Assembly: GCA_030524635.1 (NCBI GenBank)
Contig: JAUNGG010000025.1
Location: 1-53,734, forward strand
Source: Lachnospiraceae bacterium
GTDB lineage: Bacteria > Bacillota > Clostridia > Lachnospirales > Lachnospiraceae
DNA: 53,734 nucleotides
Direction of reading: 5' to 3'
Position 1 is the first letter of the stretch; each line of letters begins with the position of its first letter. The notes beneath the pieces were generated by a model. The model did no database searches. It saw only the letters and a program-made list of their open reading frames with translations, and was not told the DNA's origin. The position numbers were made by a program, and so were the translations under genes. This document shows, one piece after another, positions 24,229 to 32,732 of this stretch.

Positions 24229-25515
24229 ATGGGAAAAGCATATGTGATTGCAGTTGTGGGTTCCGGCGGAAAAACCACTTTAATCCGGCATCTGGCGGCG
24301 CAGGCCAGAGAAGCAGGGAGGAAGGCGGCGGTTATGACCACGACCCATATGGGGCTGCCGGATCAATACAGCGCAGTTGGAAAAACAGTGGAAGAGGCCA
24401 TCTCCATGATGGAGCAGGAGGGGCTTGTCTACTATGGGAGGAAGGCTGGAGAGTCTGGAAAGATGGAATTTTCTGGAAAAGAGGCTTACGAATTGCTTTG
24501 CCGCAGAGCGGATCTGGTCTTGGTGGAAGCGGACGGCTCCCGCAGGCTGCCCATGAAGGTGCCGGACTGGTCCAGGGAACCGGTGATCCCCCTGAATGCT
24601 GATGCCGTGATGGTGGTGTACGGCCTTTCTGCTCTGGGAAAGCCGCTGAAAGAGGTCTGCCAGAGGTGGGAGTTGTCTGAAACGTGGCTTGCCTCAGAAG
24701 GCTCCTGCCTGGTCACAGAGCCGCTGGCGGTGGATCTTCTCATAAAGGGCTATTTAAAAACGATTCGATTCCGTTACCCGAATGTACAGCTGATCACCAT
24801 TTTAAATCAGGCGGAGGCTGGAATCAGGAGAGCGGCCGGAATGAGGATGAAGGACATGCTGGAGGAAAAGGGCTGGGAGTGCAGAGTGATGCAGCTTCGA
24901 AAATTAAAGGTGGCGGTTATCTACATGGCGTCTGGCTTTGGCAGGCGGTTTGGAGGCAACAAGCTTCTGGAAGCCTCTGGTTTTGATGGAAAACCGCTGT
25001 TTTGCCACGGTCTGGATCTGTTTCTAAGGTTAAAGGAGAGGATGGAGCGGGATGCCGGAGTGGAAACGGATGTGATCCTGGTAAGCCAGTATCCGGAAAT
25101 CCTGGCATATGGAAAGCATGTGGGGATCAAAACCATAGAAAATCCATTTGCGGCAGAGGGAATTACAGCGTCTATCCGATTAGGAACCAGGGCGGCACAG
25201 GAGGGATCGGCGGATTATTATCTGTATTCGGTTGCCGACCAGCCCTGGCTGAAGGAGGAAACGGTCTGGCATTTTGCAACCAGCTTTATCGATCGCTCCC
25301 TGACGGAGCAGAAATCCATCGGCTGCCTGGCAGCGGAAGGACGGCGGGGAAATCCGGTGATCTTCCACAAGAAGTATGGAGCGGAGCTTCTGGCCCTCCA
25401 GGGAGACCGGGGAGGAAGCCAGATCATGAAGCGGTATCCGGAGGAAGTGATGGAATTCCCGGTGGATGGGAAGGAGCTTACGGATATTGATTGTCAGGAC
25501 GATATGAAAAAATGA
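24229..25515 (+). CDS. YqeC - MocA fusion for selenium-dependent molybdenum hydroxylase maturation
   Basis: A 428-residue two-domain protein. Residues 1-220 match YqeC, a P-loop protein of selenium-dependent molybdenum hydroxylase systems (VVGSGGKTTLIRHLA near 8-22, DLVLVEADGSRRLPMKVP). Residues ~225-428 form a MocA-like cytidylyltransferase: nucleotide loop ASGFGRRFGGNKLL, metal site SVADQPWL, and GRRGNPVIF, all intact. The second half should make molybdopterin cytosine dinucleotide, the form used by xanthine dehydrogenase-type enzymes. AGAGGAG precedes ATG 24229. Its stop is 3 bp from the stop of the convergent MATE gene. Compare the degenerate MobA domain at 21267. Confidence 0.87.
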   Translation: MGKAYVIAVVGSGGKTTLIRHLAAQAREAGRKAAVMTTTHMGLPDQYSAVGKTVEEAISMMEQEGLVYYGRKAGESGKMEFSGKEAYELLCRRADLVLVEADGSRRLPMKVPDWSREPVIPLNADAVMVVYGLSALGKPLKEVCQRWELSETWLASEGSCLVTEPLAVDLLIKGYLKTIRFRYPNVQLITILNQAEAGIRRAAGMRMKDMLEEKGWECRVMQLRKLKVAVIYMASGFGRRFGGNKLLEASGFDGKPLFCHGLDLFLRLKERMERDAGVETDVILVSQYPEILAYGKHVGIKTIENPFAAEGITASIRLGTRAAQEGSADYYLYSVADQPWLKEETVWHFATSFIDRSLTEQKSIGCLAAEGRRGNPVIFHKKYGAELLALQGDRGGSQIMKRYPEEVMEFPVDGKELTDIDCQDDMKK

Positions 25516-25518
25516 ATG

Positions 25519-26898
25519 CTAAACGTCCTTTCCAAGCTCCGGCCACACCGTACAGAGCATGGTGCCGAAGCAGGCGATACCGCCGATAAAGTTGGAAACC
25601 GGCTCTGCCATAAAGATGCCGTTCGTCCCCAGCCCAAACAGATTGGGGAGGATCAGGATCAGCGGGATCACGATGATCACTTTGCGGAAAATGGAGAAAA
25701 AGACTGCATTTTTTGATTTTCCAAGTGCTACAAACACAGCCTGGCCGGCGAACTGCAGCGACATCATAAAGAAGCCGAAGTAGTAGATCTGCATGGCCGG
25801 AATACCTGCCGTCACCAGGTCAGCATCCTGATTAAAGATGCGGATAAAAAATTCCGGAAAGCCGTGAACCAGGCTCCAGACGATGGTTGTGTAGACGATG
25901 GACACAGCAGACATAAATACGATGGCTCGTTTGACCCGCCTGTATTCCCCGGCGCCGTAATTATAGCCCATAACCGGCTGGGCACTGTTGGTAATTCCAT
26001 TGACCGGCAGGGAGATGATCTCACGGACCGAGTTGATCACCGTCATGATCCCCACATACAGGTCGCCGCCGAAGCGTGCCAGGCTGGCATTGTACATGAT
26101 CTGAACAGAGCAGTTGGTGATGGACATGGTAAAGCCGGAAAGGCCAAGGCCGATGATATCCATCACCCGCTGCTTCTTTAGGCGGAATGCCCGTTTCTGA
26201 AGCTTCAAAATCGTTTGATCCCCAGTCAGAAAGCGAACGATCCAGAGGGCGGACAGTCCCTGGGAAATGATCGTAGCCCAGGCGGCTCCCTGAACCCCCA
26301 GTCCCAGCACGAAAATAAAGATTGGGTCCAGAATAATATTAGACACCGCTCCCAGAAGCACGGTCAGCATTCCGATCCGCCCGAAGCCCTGAGAATTAAT
26401 AAAGCTGTTCATGCCCAGTCCCACCATAACAAAAACACTTCCCAGCAGATAGATGGTCACATAAGAATCTGCATAGGGGATGGTGGCATCTGAGGCCCCG
26501 AACAGATACAGCATAGGCCGTTTGAAGATCAGTCCCAGCACGGTAAGTGCCAGTCCGCACAGAATCATCATGATAAATGAGTTGCCCATGATGGCCTCTG
26601 CTTCCTCATCATTTCCCCGTCCTCGCTCAATGGAGCACAAAGGTGCCCCTCCCATTCCAAACAGATTGGCAAATGCTATTACCATAGAGATGATGGGCAG
26701 ACAGAGTCCTAGTCCGGTCAGCGCCATGGTGGCATGGCCCGGAATTCTTCCAATATAAATCCGGTCCACGATGTTATAAAGCACATTGATCAGCTGCGCC
26801 AGGGTCATTGGCAGGGCCAGTCCTAAAATGTTCTTAATAATACTTCCCTGAGAGAAGTCATTTTTGCTGTTTGAAGCTGCTTTTGATGAAGAAGGCAT
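25519..26898 (-). CDS. MATE-family efflux transporter
   Basis: A 459-residue protein with about 12 membrane helices in two related halves. It has MATE landmarks: LALPMTLAQLINVLYNIVDRIYIGRIPG near the start, GLCLPIISMVIAFANLFGMGG, and in the second half NGITNSAQPVMGYNYGAGEYRRVKRA. It would export drugs or metabolites using a sodium or proton gradient. AAAGGAGAG precedes the ATG at 26898. It is monocistronic and convergent with the YqeC-MocA gene with only 3 bp between stop codons and no visible terminator there. Substrate unknown. Confidence 0.9.
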   Translation of the reverse strand: MPSSSKAASNSKNDFSQGSIIKNILGLALPMTLAQLINVLYNIVDRIYIGRIPGHATMALTGLGLCLPIISMVIAFANLFGMGGAPLCSIERGRGNDEEAEAIMGNSFIMMILCGLALTVLGLIFKRPMLYLFGASDATIPYADSYVTIYLLGSVFVMVGLGMNSFINSQGFGRIGMLTVLLGAVSNIILDPIFIFVLGLGVQGAAWATIISQGLSALWIVRFLTGDQTILKLQKRAFRLKKQRVMDIIGLGLSGFTMSITNCSVQIMYNASLARFGGDLYVGIMTVINSVREIISLPVNGITNSAQPVMGYNYGAGEYRRVKRAIVFMSAVSIVYTTIVWSLVHGFPEFFIRIFNQDADLVTAGIPAMQIYYFGFFMMSLQFAGQAVFVALGKSKNAVFFSIFRKVIIVIPLILILPNLFGLGTNGIFMAEPVSNFIGGIACFGTMLCTVWPELGKDV

Positions 26899-27067
26899 GG
26901 AAATCTCTCCTTTGTAGATACAAATTTTTCTGTTATTTTTGAATTATACATCGGAACTGTGGATTCGTCCAGATTTCGCAGCAGGCGAATGCCTTTTAAA
27001 AAGCTCCTTCTGTAAAATATAACCTCAACGAAACTTCGCCATAACAGAACTTCATACCACGAAACTA

Positions 27068-27096
27068 TTGACAGATTCCGGCTTTTGGAAGATAAT
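27068..27096 (+). promoter_or_regulatory. Promoter of ilvE
   Basis: -35 TTGACA (27068-27073), 17-bp spacer, -10 GATAAT (27091-27096), about 60 bp before the start codon. The rest of the ~260-bp gap from 26899 shows no further feature. Confidence 0.7.
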
Positions 27097-27162
27097 GATT
27101 AGAAAATTGATAATTTTATCTGACTGACATAAGTGCCAGGCATGGGAAAGGGAGATGTAAAT

Positions 27163-28233
27163 ATGCAGACAATCAGAATTGAAAAAACAACTTGTCCAAA
27201 GGAGAAACCAGGCCAGGACAACCCATTGGTATTCGGTACCATCTTTACCGACCATATGTTTGAGATGGATTATGTGGAGGGCCAGGGCTGGATCGACCCG
27301 AGAGTGGTTCCTTATCATAAGCTGGAGCTGGAGCCATCCTGCATGGTATTCCACTATGGCCAGGAGATGTTTGAAGGCTTAAAGGCGTATAAGGCAGAGG
27401 ACGGAAGAGTTCTTTTATTCCGCCCGGACAAGAATATCGAGCGTGCAAACCGCAGCAACCGCAGACTTTGTATCCCGGAGATCCCGGAGGATCTGTTCCT
27501 GGAGGCGTTAAAGGCAGTAGTGAAGGTAGATCAGGACTGGATCCCCACTAAGCCTGGCACCGCATTGTATATTCGTCCATTTGTAATCGCTACGGATCCA
27601 TTCTTAGGTGTGCGTCCTTCTCATACCTATAAGTTTATGATCATCCTGTCTCCGGTAGGCGCTTACTATGCAAGCGGCCTGGATCCGGTTAAGATCTGGA
27701 TCGAGGATGAATATGTAAGAGCAGTAAAGGGCGGCATCGGTGAGGCAAAGACCGGCGGCAACTATGTAGCTTCTCTTGCAAGCCAGGTAAAAGCACATGA
27801 TGAGGGCTATGCTCAGGTTCTGTGGCTGGACGGCGTACACAGAAAGTACATTGAGGAAGTAGGCGCAATGAACATCTTCTTCAAGATCAACGGCACAGTA
27901 GTAACACCTGCCTTAAACGGAAGCATTCTTCCAGGCGTTACCAGAGATTCTGCAATCCAGCTGTGCAAGCTGTGGGGAATCCCGGTTGAGGAGAGACGGA
28001 TCTCGGTTGATGAGGTAGTAAAGACAGCCGAGAGCGGTGAGATGGAGGAATGCTTCGGCACCGGTACTGCGGCAGTAGTATCTCCGGTAGGAGAGCTGCG
28101 CTATGAGCAGGAGAAGATGCCGATCAGCGGCAATCACATCGGTGAACTGACCCAGAGAATCTATGATACCATCACCGGCATCCAGTTAGGAAAGATCGAA
28201 GGTCCGGAGGGCTGGAGCGTAGAGGTGAAGTAA
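27163..28233 (+). CDS. ilvE: Branched-chain amino acid aminotransferase
   Basis: A 356-residue PLP enzyme of fold type IV that interconverts Val, Leu and Ile with their 2-oxo acids. The longer IlvE type is recognised by FHYGQEMFEGLKAYK, RPDKNIERANRSNRRL, IRPFVIATDPFLGVRPS, the catalytic-Lys segment GEAKTGGNYVAS, and EVGAMNIFFK. The ATG at 27163 gives the usual family length; an in-frame ATG at 27133 is closer to the promoter and lacks a ribosome site. GGGAG lies upstream at about 27147. It is monocistronic or shares a message with the following AEC carrier gene. Confidence 0.94.
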   Translation: MQTIRIEKTTCPKEKPGQDNPLVFGTIFTDHMFEMDYVEGQGWIDPRVVPYHKLELEPSCMVFHYGQEMFEGLKAYKAEDGRVLLFRPDKNIERANRSNRRLCIPEIPEDLFLEALKAVVKVDQDWIPTKPGTALYIRPFVIATDPFLGVRPSHTYKFMIILSPVGAYYASGLDPVKIWIEDEYVRAVKGGIGEAKTGGNYVASLASQVKAHDEGYAQVLWLDGVHRKYIEEVGAMNIFFKINGTVVTPALNGSILPGVTRDSAIQLCKLWGIPVEERRISVDEVVKTAESGEMEECFGTGTAAVVSPVGELRYEQEKMPISGNHIGELTQRIYDTITGIQLGKIEGPEGWSVEVK

Positions 28234-28288
28234 TTTCTGACCTTTGGGAGCTTATATTTTTAGTATTTCAGGAAAGAAGATAATTTAT

Positions 28289-29209
28289 ATGGAAATGACA
28301 GCGGTATTGATTAAAGCTGCCACTTTTGTGGCAATCATCTTTCTTGGATATTTTCTTCGGAGGATCGGCTTTTTTCAGGAAAAGGATTTCTTCCTCCTGT
28401 CCAAGATTGTGATCAAAATCACATTACCAGGTGCCATTGCATACAGTTTCGCCAGCATGGAGCTATCGCCTTCCATGCTGGTTTTTATGCTGTTTGGTTT
28501 TGGCGGCGGTATCTTAATGATCCTGCTGGGATATTTGATAAACGCAGGGAAAAGTCCGGAAGAACGGGCATTTGGCATGCTGAATGTAGCAGGATATAAC
28601 ATTGGAAATTTTGCGCTGCCCTTTGTTCAGAACTTCCTGGGGCCGGTGGGCGTGATGATCACCAGCCTGTTTGACTCAGGCAATGCAGTGATCTGTCTGG
28701 GCGGTGCATACAGCGTGGCGGCTATGGTCAGCGGAAAATCAAAGGGCGGGAATCCGCTGAAAGCGATCCTTCGGTCCTTGACCCGGTCTGTGCCATTTAT
28801 GGTCTATATGATCATGATTATAGTCTGCCTTCTCCATATCAAGCTGCCCCAGCTGGTGGTTTCCTTTGCCGGAACCATCTCCAATGCCAATGCTTTTATG
28901 GCGATGCTGATGCTGGGAGTAGGCTTTAAGGTGGAGCTGGATAAAGAGTACACCGGAAAGCTGGTGAAATATCTGCTGCTTCGCTACAGTGTGGCGGCAG
29001 CGCTGGCATTGGTCTATTATCATTTCCTGCCCTTTGACCAGGAGATCCGGCAGACGCTGGCGATCCTTGCCTTTGCCCCGGTGGCTTCCGCCAACCCGGC
29101 ATTTACCGGGGAGATGAAGGGAGATGTGGGGCTGTCAAGTGCCCTGAATTCATTGTCCATTGTTACCAGCGTCGTCTTTATGACCATCCTTCTGGTGGTG
29201 ATGGCGTAA
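28289..29209 (+). CDS. AEC-family (auxin efflux carrier type) transporter
   Basis: A 306-residue membrane protein with about ten helices in two halves. Features include an N-terminal helix, GYFLRRIGFFQEKDF, KITLPGAIAYSFA, NIGNFALPFVQ near the middle and FAPVASANPAFTGEMKGD near the end, typical of bacterial AEC carriers, some of which export malate or other organic acids. ATG 28289 has AGGAAAG upstream; the frame is open to 28244 but without a good start. It lies 55 bp after ilvE, so export of a 2-oxo acid or amino-acid product is conceivable; substrate is not shown. Confidence 0.85.
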   Translation: MEMTAVLIKAATFVAIIFLGYFLRRIGFFQEKDFFLLSKIVIKITLPGAIAYSFASMELSPSMLVFMLFGFGGGILMILLGYLINAGKSPEERAFGMLNVAGYNIGNFALPFVQNFLGPVGVMITSLFDSGNAVICLGGAYSVAAMVSGKSKGGNPLKAILRSLTRSVPFMVYMIMIIVCLLHIKLPQLVVSFAGTISNANAFMAMLMLGVGFKVELDKEYTGKLVKYLLLRYSVAAALALVYYHFLPFDQEIRQTLAILAFAPVASANPAFTGEMKGDVGLSSALNSLSIVTSVVFMTILLVVMA

Positions 29210-29234
29210 GAAAGTAAGGAAAAGGAGGAGTACC

Positions 29235-29699
29235 ATGAAAAGCAGAGTGCAGGATGCGGTGGATCTGTTTATGTCAGGTTATAATTGCTGTCAGTCTGTG
29301 TTTACTGCATACAGTGACTTGTTCGGTATGGACCGGGAGATGGCGCTGAAGCTGTCCTGCTCCATGGGAGCCGGCATGGGACGGATGCGGGAGGTGTGCG
29401 GTGCTGTGTCCGGCATGACGCTGATTGCCGGGCTGGCATGCGGCAATACGGACCCGAAGGATCAGCAGGCCAAAACAAAGAATTATGAGACAGTTCGAAG
29501 GATGGCGGATGCCTTTAAGGCAGAGCATCAGACCATCATCTGCCGTGAGCTTCTGGGAATCCGGGCAGCGGAGAAAAGTGCGGCGCCGTCGGAGCGGACG
29601 AAGGAATACTACCAGACCCGGCCATGTGCCAGAATGGTAGAAACGGCGGCAAGGATCATTGAGGAAACCTTCCCGGAGCTGTTTGCAGAGGAGGGGTAA
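29235..29699 (+). CDS. C_GCAxxG_C_C family protein
   Basis: A 154-residue cytoplasmic protein of the small Cys-rich C_GCAxxG_C_C family. Conserved cysteines lie in GYNCCQSVF near residue 18, in EVCGAVSG near 57, in GLACGN, in ICRELLG near 101 and in RPCARMVE near 130, the expected spacing. These cysteines suggest a redox or metal-binding role; some members sit beside oxidoreductases. AAAGGAGGAG precedes the ATG. It follows the AEC gene by 25 bp and is probably in the same operon. No precise function is known to me. Confidence 0.88.
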   Translation: MKSRVQDAVDLFMSGYNCCQSVFTAYSDLFGMDREMALKLSCSMGAGMGRMREVCGAVSGMTLIAGLACGNTDPKDQQAKTKNYETVRRMADAFKAEHQTIICRELLGIRAAEKSAAPSERTKEYYQTRPCARMVETAARIIEETFPELFAEEG

Positions 29700-29757
29700 C
29701 TGGAAAAAGATAGGTTATTTACAAAAAGCTGTACCAGACAGGTAAGGAGTCGAATCT

Positions 29758-30345
29758 ATGAAAGAAATGTTTACCATATATGATGATAACGGCAAAGAGA
29801 TCGGAACCAGCTCTCGGGAAGAAGCCCACCGGCTGGGACTGTGGCATGAGGTGGTCCACTGCTGGATGTACTGCAGGATCGGCGGTCGGGTCTGGATCTA
29901 TTTCCAGCAGCGCGCCCATACAAAAAAGGACTTCCCTGACTTTTACGATCTGACCTCCACCGGCCATGTAGATGCCGGTGAGTCACACCAGGAGGCTGTG
30001 ATTCGGGAAGTGCGGGAAGAAGTGGGGGTGGACATGGATCCAAAGCGGCTTACATACCTTGGTTCTGTAAAGGAGGAAATCCGGGAAGGGGATTTCTTTG
30101 ATCGGGAGATCGGCCATGTATATCTGTACCAGCTGGACATTCCATTTTTCGCTCCCGGAGAAGAGGTAGACCGGATAATCGCCGTATCGCTGGAGGAATA
30201 TGAGAAAAAGGAGCTTGGATCGGCATCCTACATTCAGGGCTGCACCCTGGATGGAGAGTCGGTTATGATCCGGCAGGACGAATGGTGCAGGCATGACGGG
30301 GAATATGAGCGGCTGGTGAAGGCTGTGCTGGATGGCATGATTTGA
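29758..30345 (+). CDS. Nudix hydrolase of the isopentenyl-isomerase-like group
   Basis: A 195-residue protein. The Nudix box fits GX5EX7REUXEEXGU exactly, in GHVDAGESHQEAVIREVREE near residues 74-93. The N-terminus (MFTIYDDNGKEIGTSSREEAH, LWHEVVHCWMY) is characteristic of YfcD/IDI-like Nudix proteins. It would hydrolyse a nucleotide-diphosphate-like substrate with Mg2+; the exact substrate is unknown. It lies 58 bp downstream of the C_GCAxxG_C_C gene. Confidence 0.9.
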   Translation: MKEMFTIYDDNGKEIGTSSREEAHRLGLWHEVVHCWMYCRIGGRVWIYFQQRAHTKKDFPDFYDLTSTGHVDAGESHQEAVIREVREEVGVDMDPKRLTYLGSVKEEIREGDFFDREIGHVYLYQLDIPFFAPGEEVDRIIAVSLEEYEKKELGSASYIQGCTLDGESVMIRQDEWCRHDGEYERLVKAVLDGMI

Positions 30346-30375
30346 AAATACCAGAAAATAACCAGTTTTCACTTC

Positions 30376-30403
30376 TTGACAAACCCACCTCAAGTGCTAT
30401 AAT
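30376..30403 (+). promoter_or_regulatory. Promoter of thrS
   Basis: Perfect -35 TTGACA (30376-30381) and perfect -10 TATAAT (30398-30403) with a 16-bp spacer. Transcription should start near 30410, at the base of the T-box leader. Confidence 0.8.
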
Positions 30404-30409
30404 CACTAC

Positions 30410-30690
30410 AGATAAAGCGTTGATGAGACCAGTAGCTTACCGGAAGCGCACAGAGAGAGGCAAAGAAAGGTGGAAGTGCCTTGCAGGGACGGCAGGTGAA
30501 GACCAGCTCGGAGTGTCCCTTAATCGGGAACGGTGATTCCGTTATCATCAAATGAAGCGGCACATATTCTGCCGTCACTTCCCTTGGAGGCGGCTGATTT
30601 TGTAAGGCAGGAGATGTGCAATTAGGGTGGAACCGCGAGAAAAATCGTCCCTTGTAATGCGTCAGAGATGCATTGCAGGGGACTTTTTAG
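30410..30690 (+). promoter_or_regulatory. T-box leader controlling thrS
   Basis: The hallmark T-box sequence AGGGTGGAACCGCG lies at 30624-30637. The stem I base pairs TTGATGA (near 30420) with TCATCAA (near 30547), and an AGTA motif sits in its lower part. The terminator is GTCCCTTGTAATGC (30647-30660) with GCATTGCAGGGGAC (30670-30683), then TTTTT. Uncharged tRNA would pair with the specifier and with TGGA in the T-box loop, favouring the antiterminator. Since the next gene is thrS, tRNA-Thr is expected; I could not assign the specifier triplet with certainty. This fills the gap 30346-30760. Confidence 0.92.
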
Positions 30691-30760
30691 TTTTTCTGGA
30701 GTTCATTGCGATGTTTGATCATCTGACTGCATATCCAAAAAAGAAGAGGAGAATATAACG

Positions 30761-32701
30761 ATGAAGGTAACATTGAAGGATGGCTCCGTTAAGGAGTATG
30801 CACAGCCGATGGCGATCATCGACATTGCAAAGGATTTAAGCGAAGGCTTAGCAAGAATGGCATGTGTTGGCGAGGTAGATGGAGAGACCGCCGATCTTCG
30901 CACAGTGATCAGCCAGGACTGCACCTTAAATATTCTGACTGCGAAGGATGAGAAGGGTCTGGCGGCTCTGCGTCATTCCGCCAGTCATGTAATGGCTCAG
31001 GCGATCAAACGTTTATATCCTCAGGTCAAGCTGGCCATCGGCCCTTCCATTGCAGATGGATTTTATTATGATATTGATCCGGCTGATCCGATTACCGCAG
31101 AGGATCTGCCGAAGATCGAGGCAGAGATGAAGAAGATCATCAAGGAAGCGCTGCCCATCGAACGGTTTACCCTGCCGAGAGAGGAAGCCATCGCTCTGAT
31201 GAAGGAGAAGGAGGAGCCTTATAAGGTAGAGCTGATCCAGGATCTTCCTGAGGGTGAGGAGATCAGCTTCTATAAACAGGGAGAGTTTACCGATTTGTGT
31301 GCCGGTCCTCATCTGATGAATACCAAGGAGGTGGGCAAGGCATATAAGCTGACCAGCATTGCCGGAGCCTACTGGAGAGGCAATGAGCACAATAAGATGC
31401 TGACCCGTATCTATGCAACCGCTTTCGCGAAGAAGGAGGAGCTGGATGCCTACATCACCATGATGGAGGAGGCAAAGAAGCGCGATCACAGAAAGCTGGG
31501 GAAGGAGTTAGGCTTATTCATGATGCATGAGGCCGGCCCAGGCTTCCCCTTCTTCCTGCCAAAGGGTATGATTTTAAAGAACACGCTGCTGGATTACTGG
31601 AGAGAGATCCATAAGAAGGCTGGCTATGTGGAGATTTCCACTCCGATCATCTTAAACCGCAGCCTGTGGGAGACCTCCGGCCACTGGGATCATTATAAGA
31701 ATAACATGTATACCACCATCATTGATGAGGAAGACTATGCCATCAAGCCGATGAACTGCCCGGGCGGTGTTCTGGTATATGCCTCTGAGCCCCGTTCCTA
31801 CCGGGATCTGCCTCTGCGCATGGGTGAGCTGGGATTGGTTCACCGCCATGAGAAGTCCGGCCAGCTTCACGGCCTGATGCGTGTGCGCTGCTTTACCCAG
31901 GATGATGCCCATATTTTCATGACTCCGGAGCAGATCAAGGATGAGATCAAGGGCGTAGCCGGACTGATCAATGAGGTATATTCCTTATTTGGATTTAAGT
32001 ATCACGTAGAGCTGTCTACCAGACCGGAGGACAGCATGGGAAGTGATGAGGATTGGGAGATGGCAACGGAAGGCCTTCGCTCTGCACTGGATGAGCTTGG
32101 CCTGGATTATGTGGTCAATGAAGGAGACGGCGCATTCTACGGACCGAAGATCGATTTCCATCTGGAGGATTCCATTGGAAGAACCTGGCAGTGCGGAACG
32201 ATCCAGTTGGATTTCCAGCTTCCTCAGCGGTTTGAACTGGAGTACATCGGAGCAGATGGTGAGAAGCATCGTCCGATCATGATCCACCGCGTTGCCTTTG
32301 GCTCCATTGAGCGTTTCATCGGTATTCTGATCGAGCACTTCGCAGGTGCATTCCCTACCTGGCTGGCTCCGGTTCAGGTAAAGGTGCTGCCGATCTCCGA
32401 CAAGTATGCAGAATATGCCAAAAAGGTGCAAAATCAGCTTGATGAGGCCGGAATTCGTGCAGAGCTTGATACCCGTTCCGAAAAGATCGGCTACAAGATC
32501 CGTGAGGCACAGACCCAGAAGATCCCTTACATGCTGATCGTTGGTCAGAAGGAAGCGGAAGAGGGCACCGTTTCTGTGAGAAGCCGTTTCGCCGGTGATG
32601 AGGGCAGCAGCAGTCTGGCTGACTTTATTGCAGTAATCCAGAAGGAGATCTGTGAAAAGACCATCCGCAAGGTGGAAACGGCTGATAAGAAGGCTCAGTA
32701 A
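30761..32701 (+). CDS. thrS: Threonyl-tRNA synthetase
   Basis: A 646-residue class II synthetase that charges tRNA-Thr and edits mischarged Ser. Domains in order: TGS (about 1-60), editing domain with RHSASHVMAQA near 71 and the matching YWRGNEHNKML, catalytic core with MNCPGG, RMGELGLVHRHEKSGQLHGL and RCFTQDDAHIF, and a C-terminal anticodon-binding domain (APVQVKVLPIS). Length is normal. AGAGGAG precedes the ATG. It is controlled by the T-box leader directly upstream. Confidence 0.97.
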   Translation: MKVTLKDGSVKEYAQPMAIIDIAKDLSEGLARMACVGEVDGETADLRTVISQDCTLNILTAKDEKGLAALRHSASHVMAQAIKRLYPQVKLAIGPSIADGFYYDIDPADPITAEDLPKIEAEMKKIIKEALPIERFTLPREEAIALMKEKEEPYKVELIQDLPEGEEISFYKQGEFTDLCAGPHLMNTKEVGKAYKLTSIAGAYWRGNEHNKMLTRIYATAFAKKEELDAYITMMEEAKKRDHRKLGKELGLFMMHEAGPGFPFFLPKGMILKNTLLDYWREIHKKAGYVEISTPIILNRSLWETSGHWDHYKNNMYTTIIDEEDYAIKPMNCPGGVLVYASEPRSYRDLPLRMGELGLVHRHEKSGQLHGLMRVRCFTQDDAHIFMTPEQIKDEIKGVAGLINEVYSLFGFKYHVELSTRPEDSMGSDEDWEMATEGLRSALDELGLDYVVNEGDGAFYGPKIDFHLEDSIGRTWQCGTIQLDFQLPQRFELEYIGADGEKHRPIMIHRVAFGSIERFIGILIEHFAGAFPTWLAPVQVKVLPISDKYAEYAKKVQNQLDEAGIRAELDTRSEKIGYKIREAQTQKIPYMLIVGQKEAEEGTVSVRSRFAGDEGSSSLADFIAVIQKEICEKTIRKVETADKKAQ

Positions 32702-32732
32702 CCATTTGACTAAAGTATAGAAAGATGTTGGA

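Noticed and set aside
29696..29722. A GTAAC...TTTAC segment of 27 nt resembling the repeat
   Set aside because: It lacks the AAGG loop core and matches only about 11 of 16 invariant positions; it also includes the stop codon of the preceding gene.
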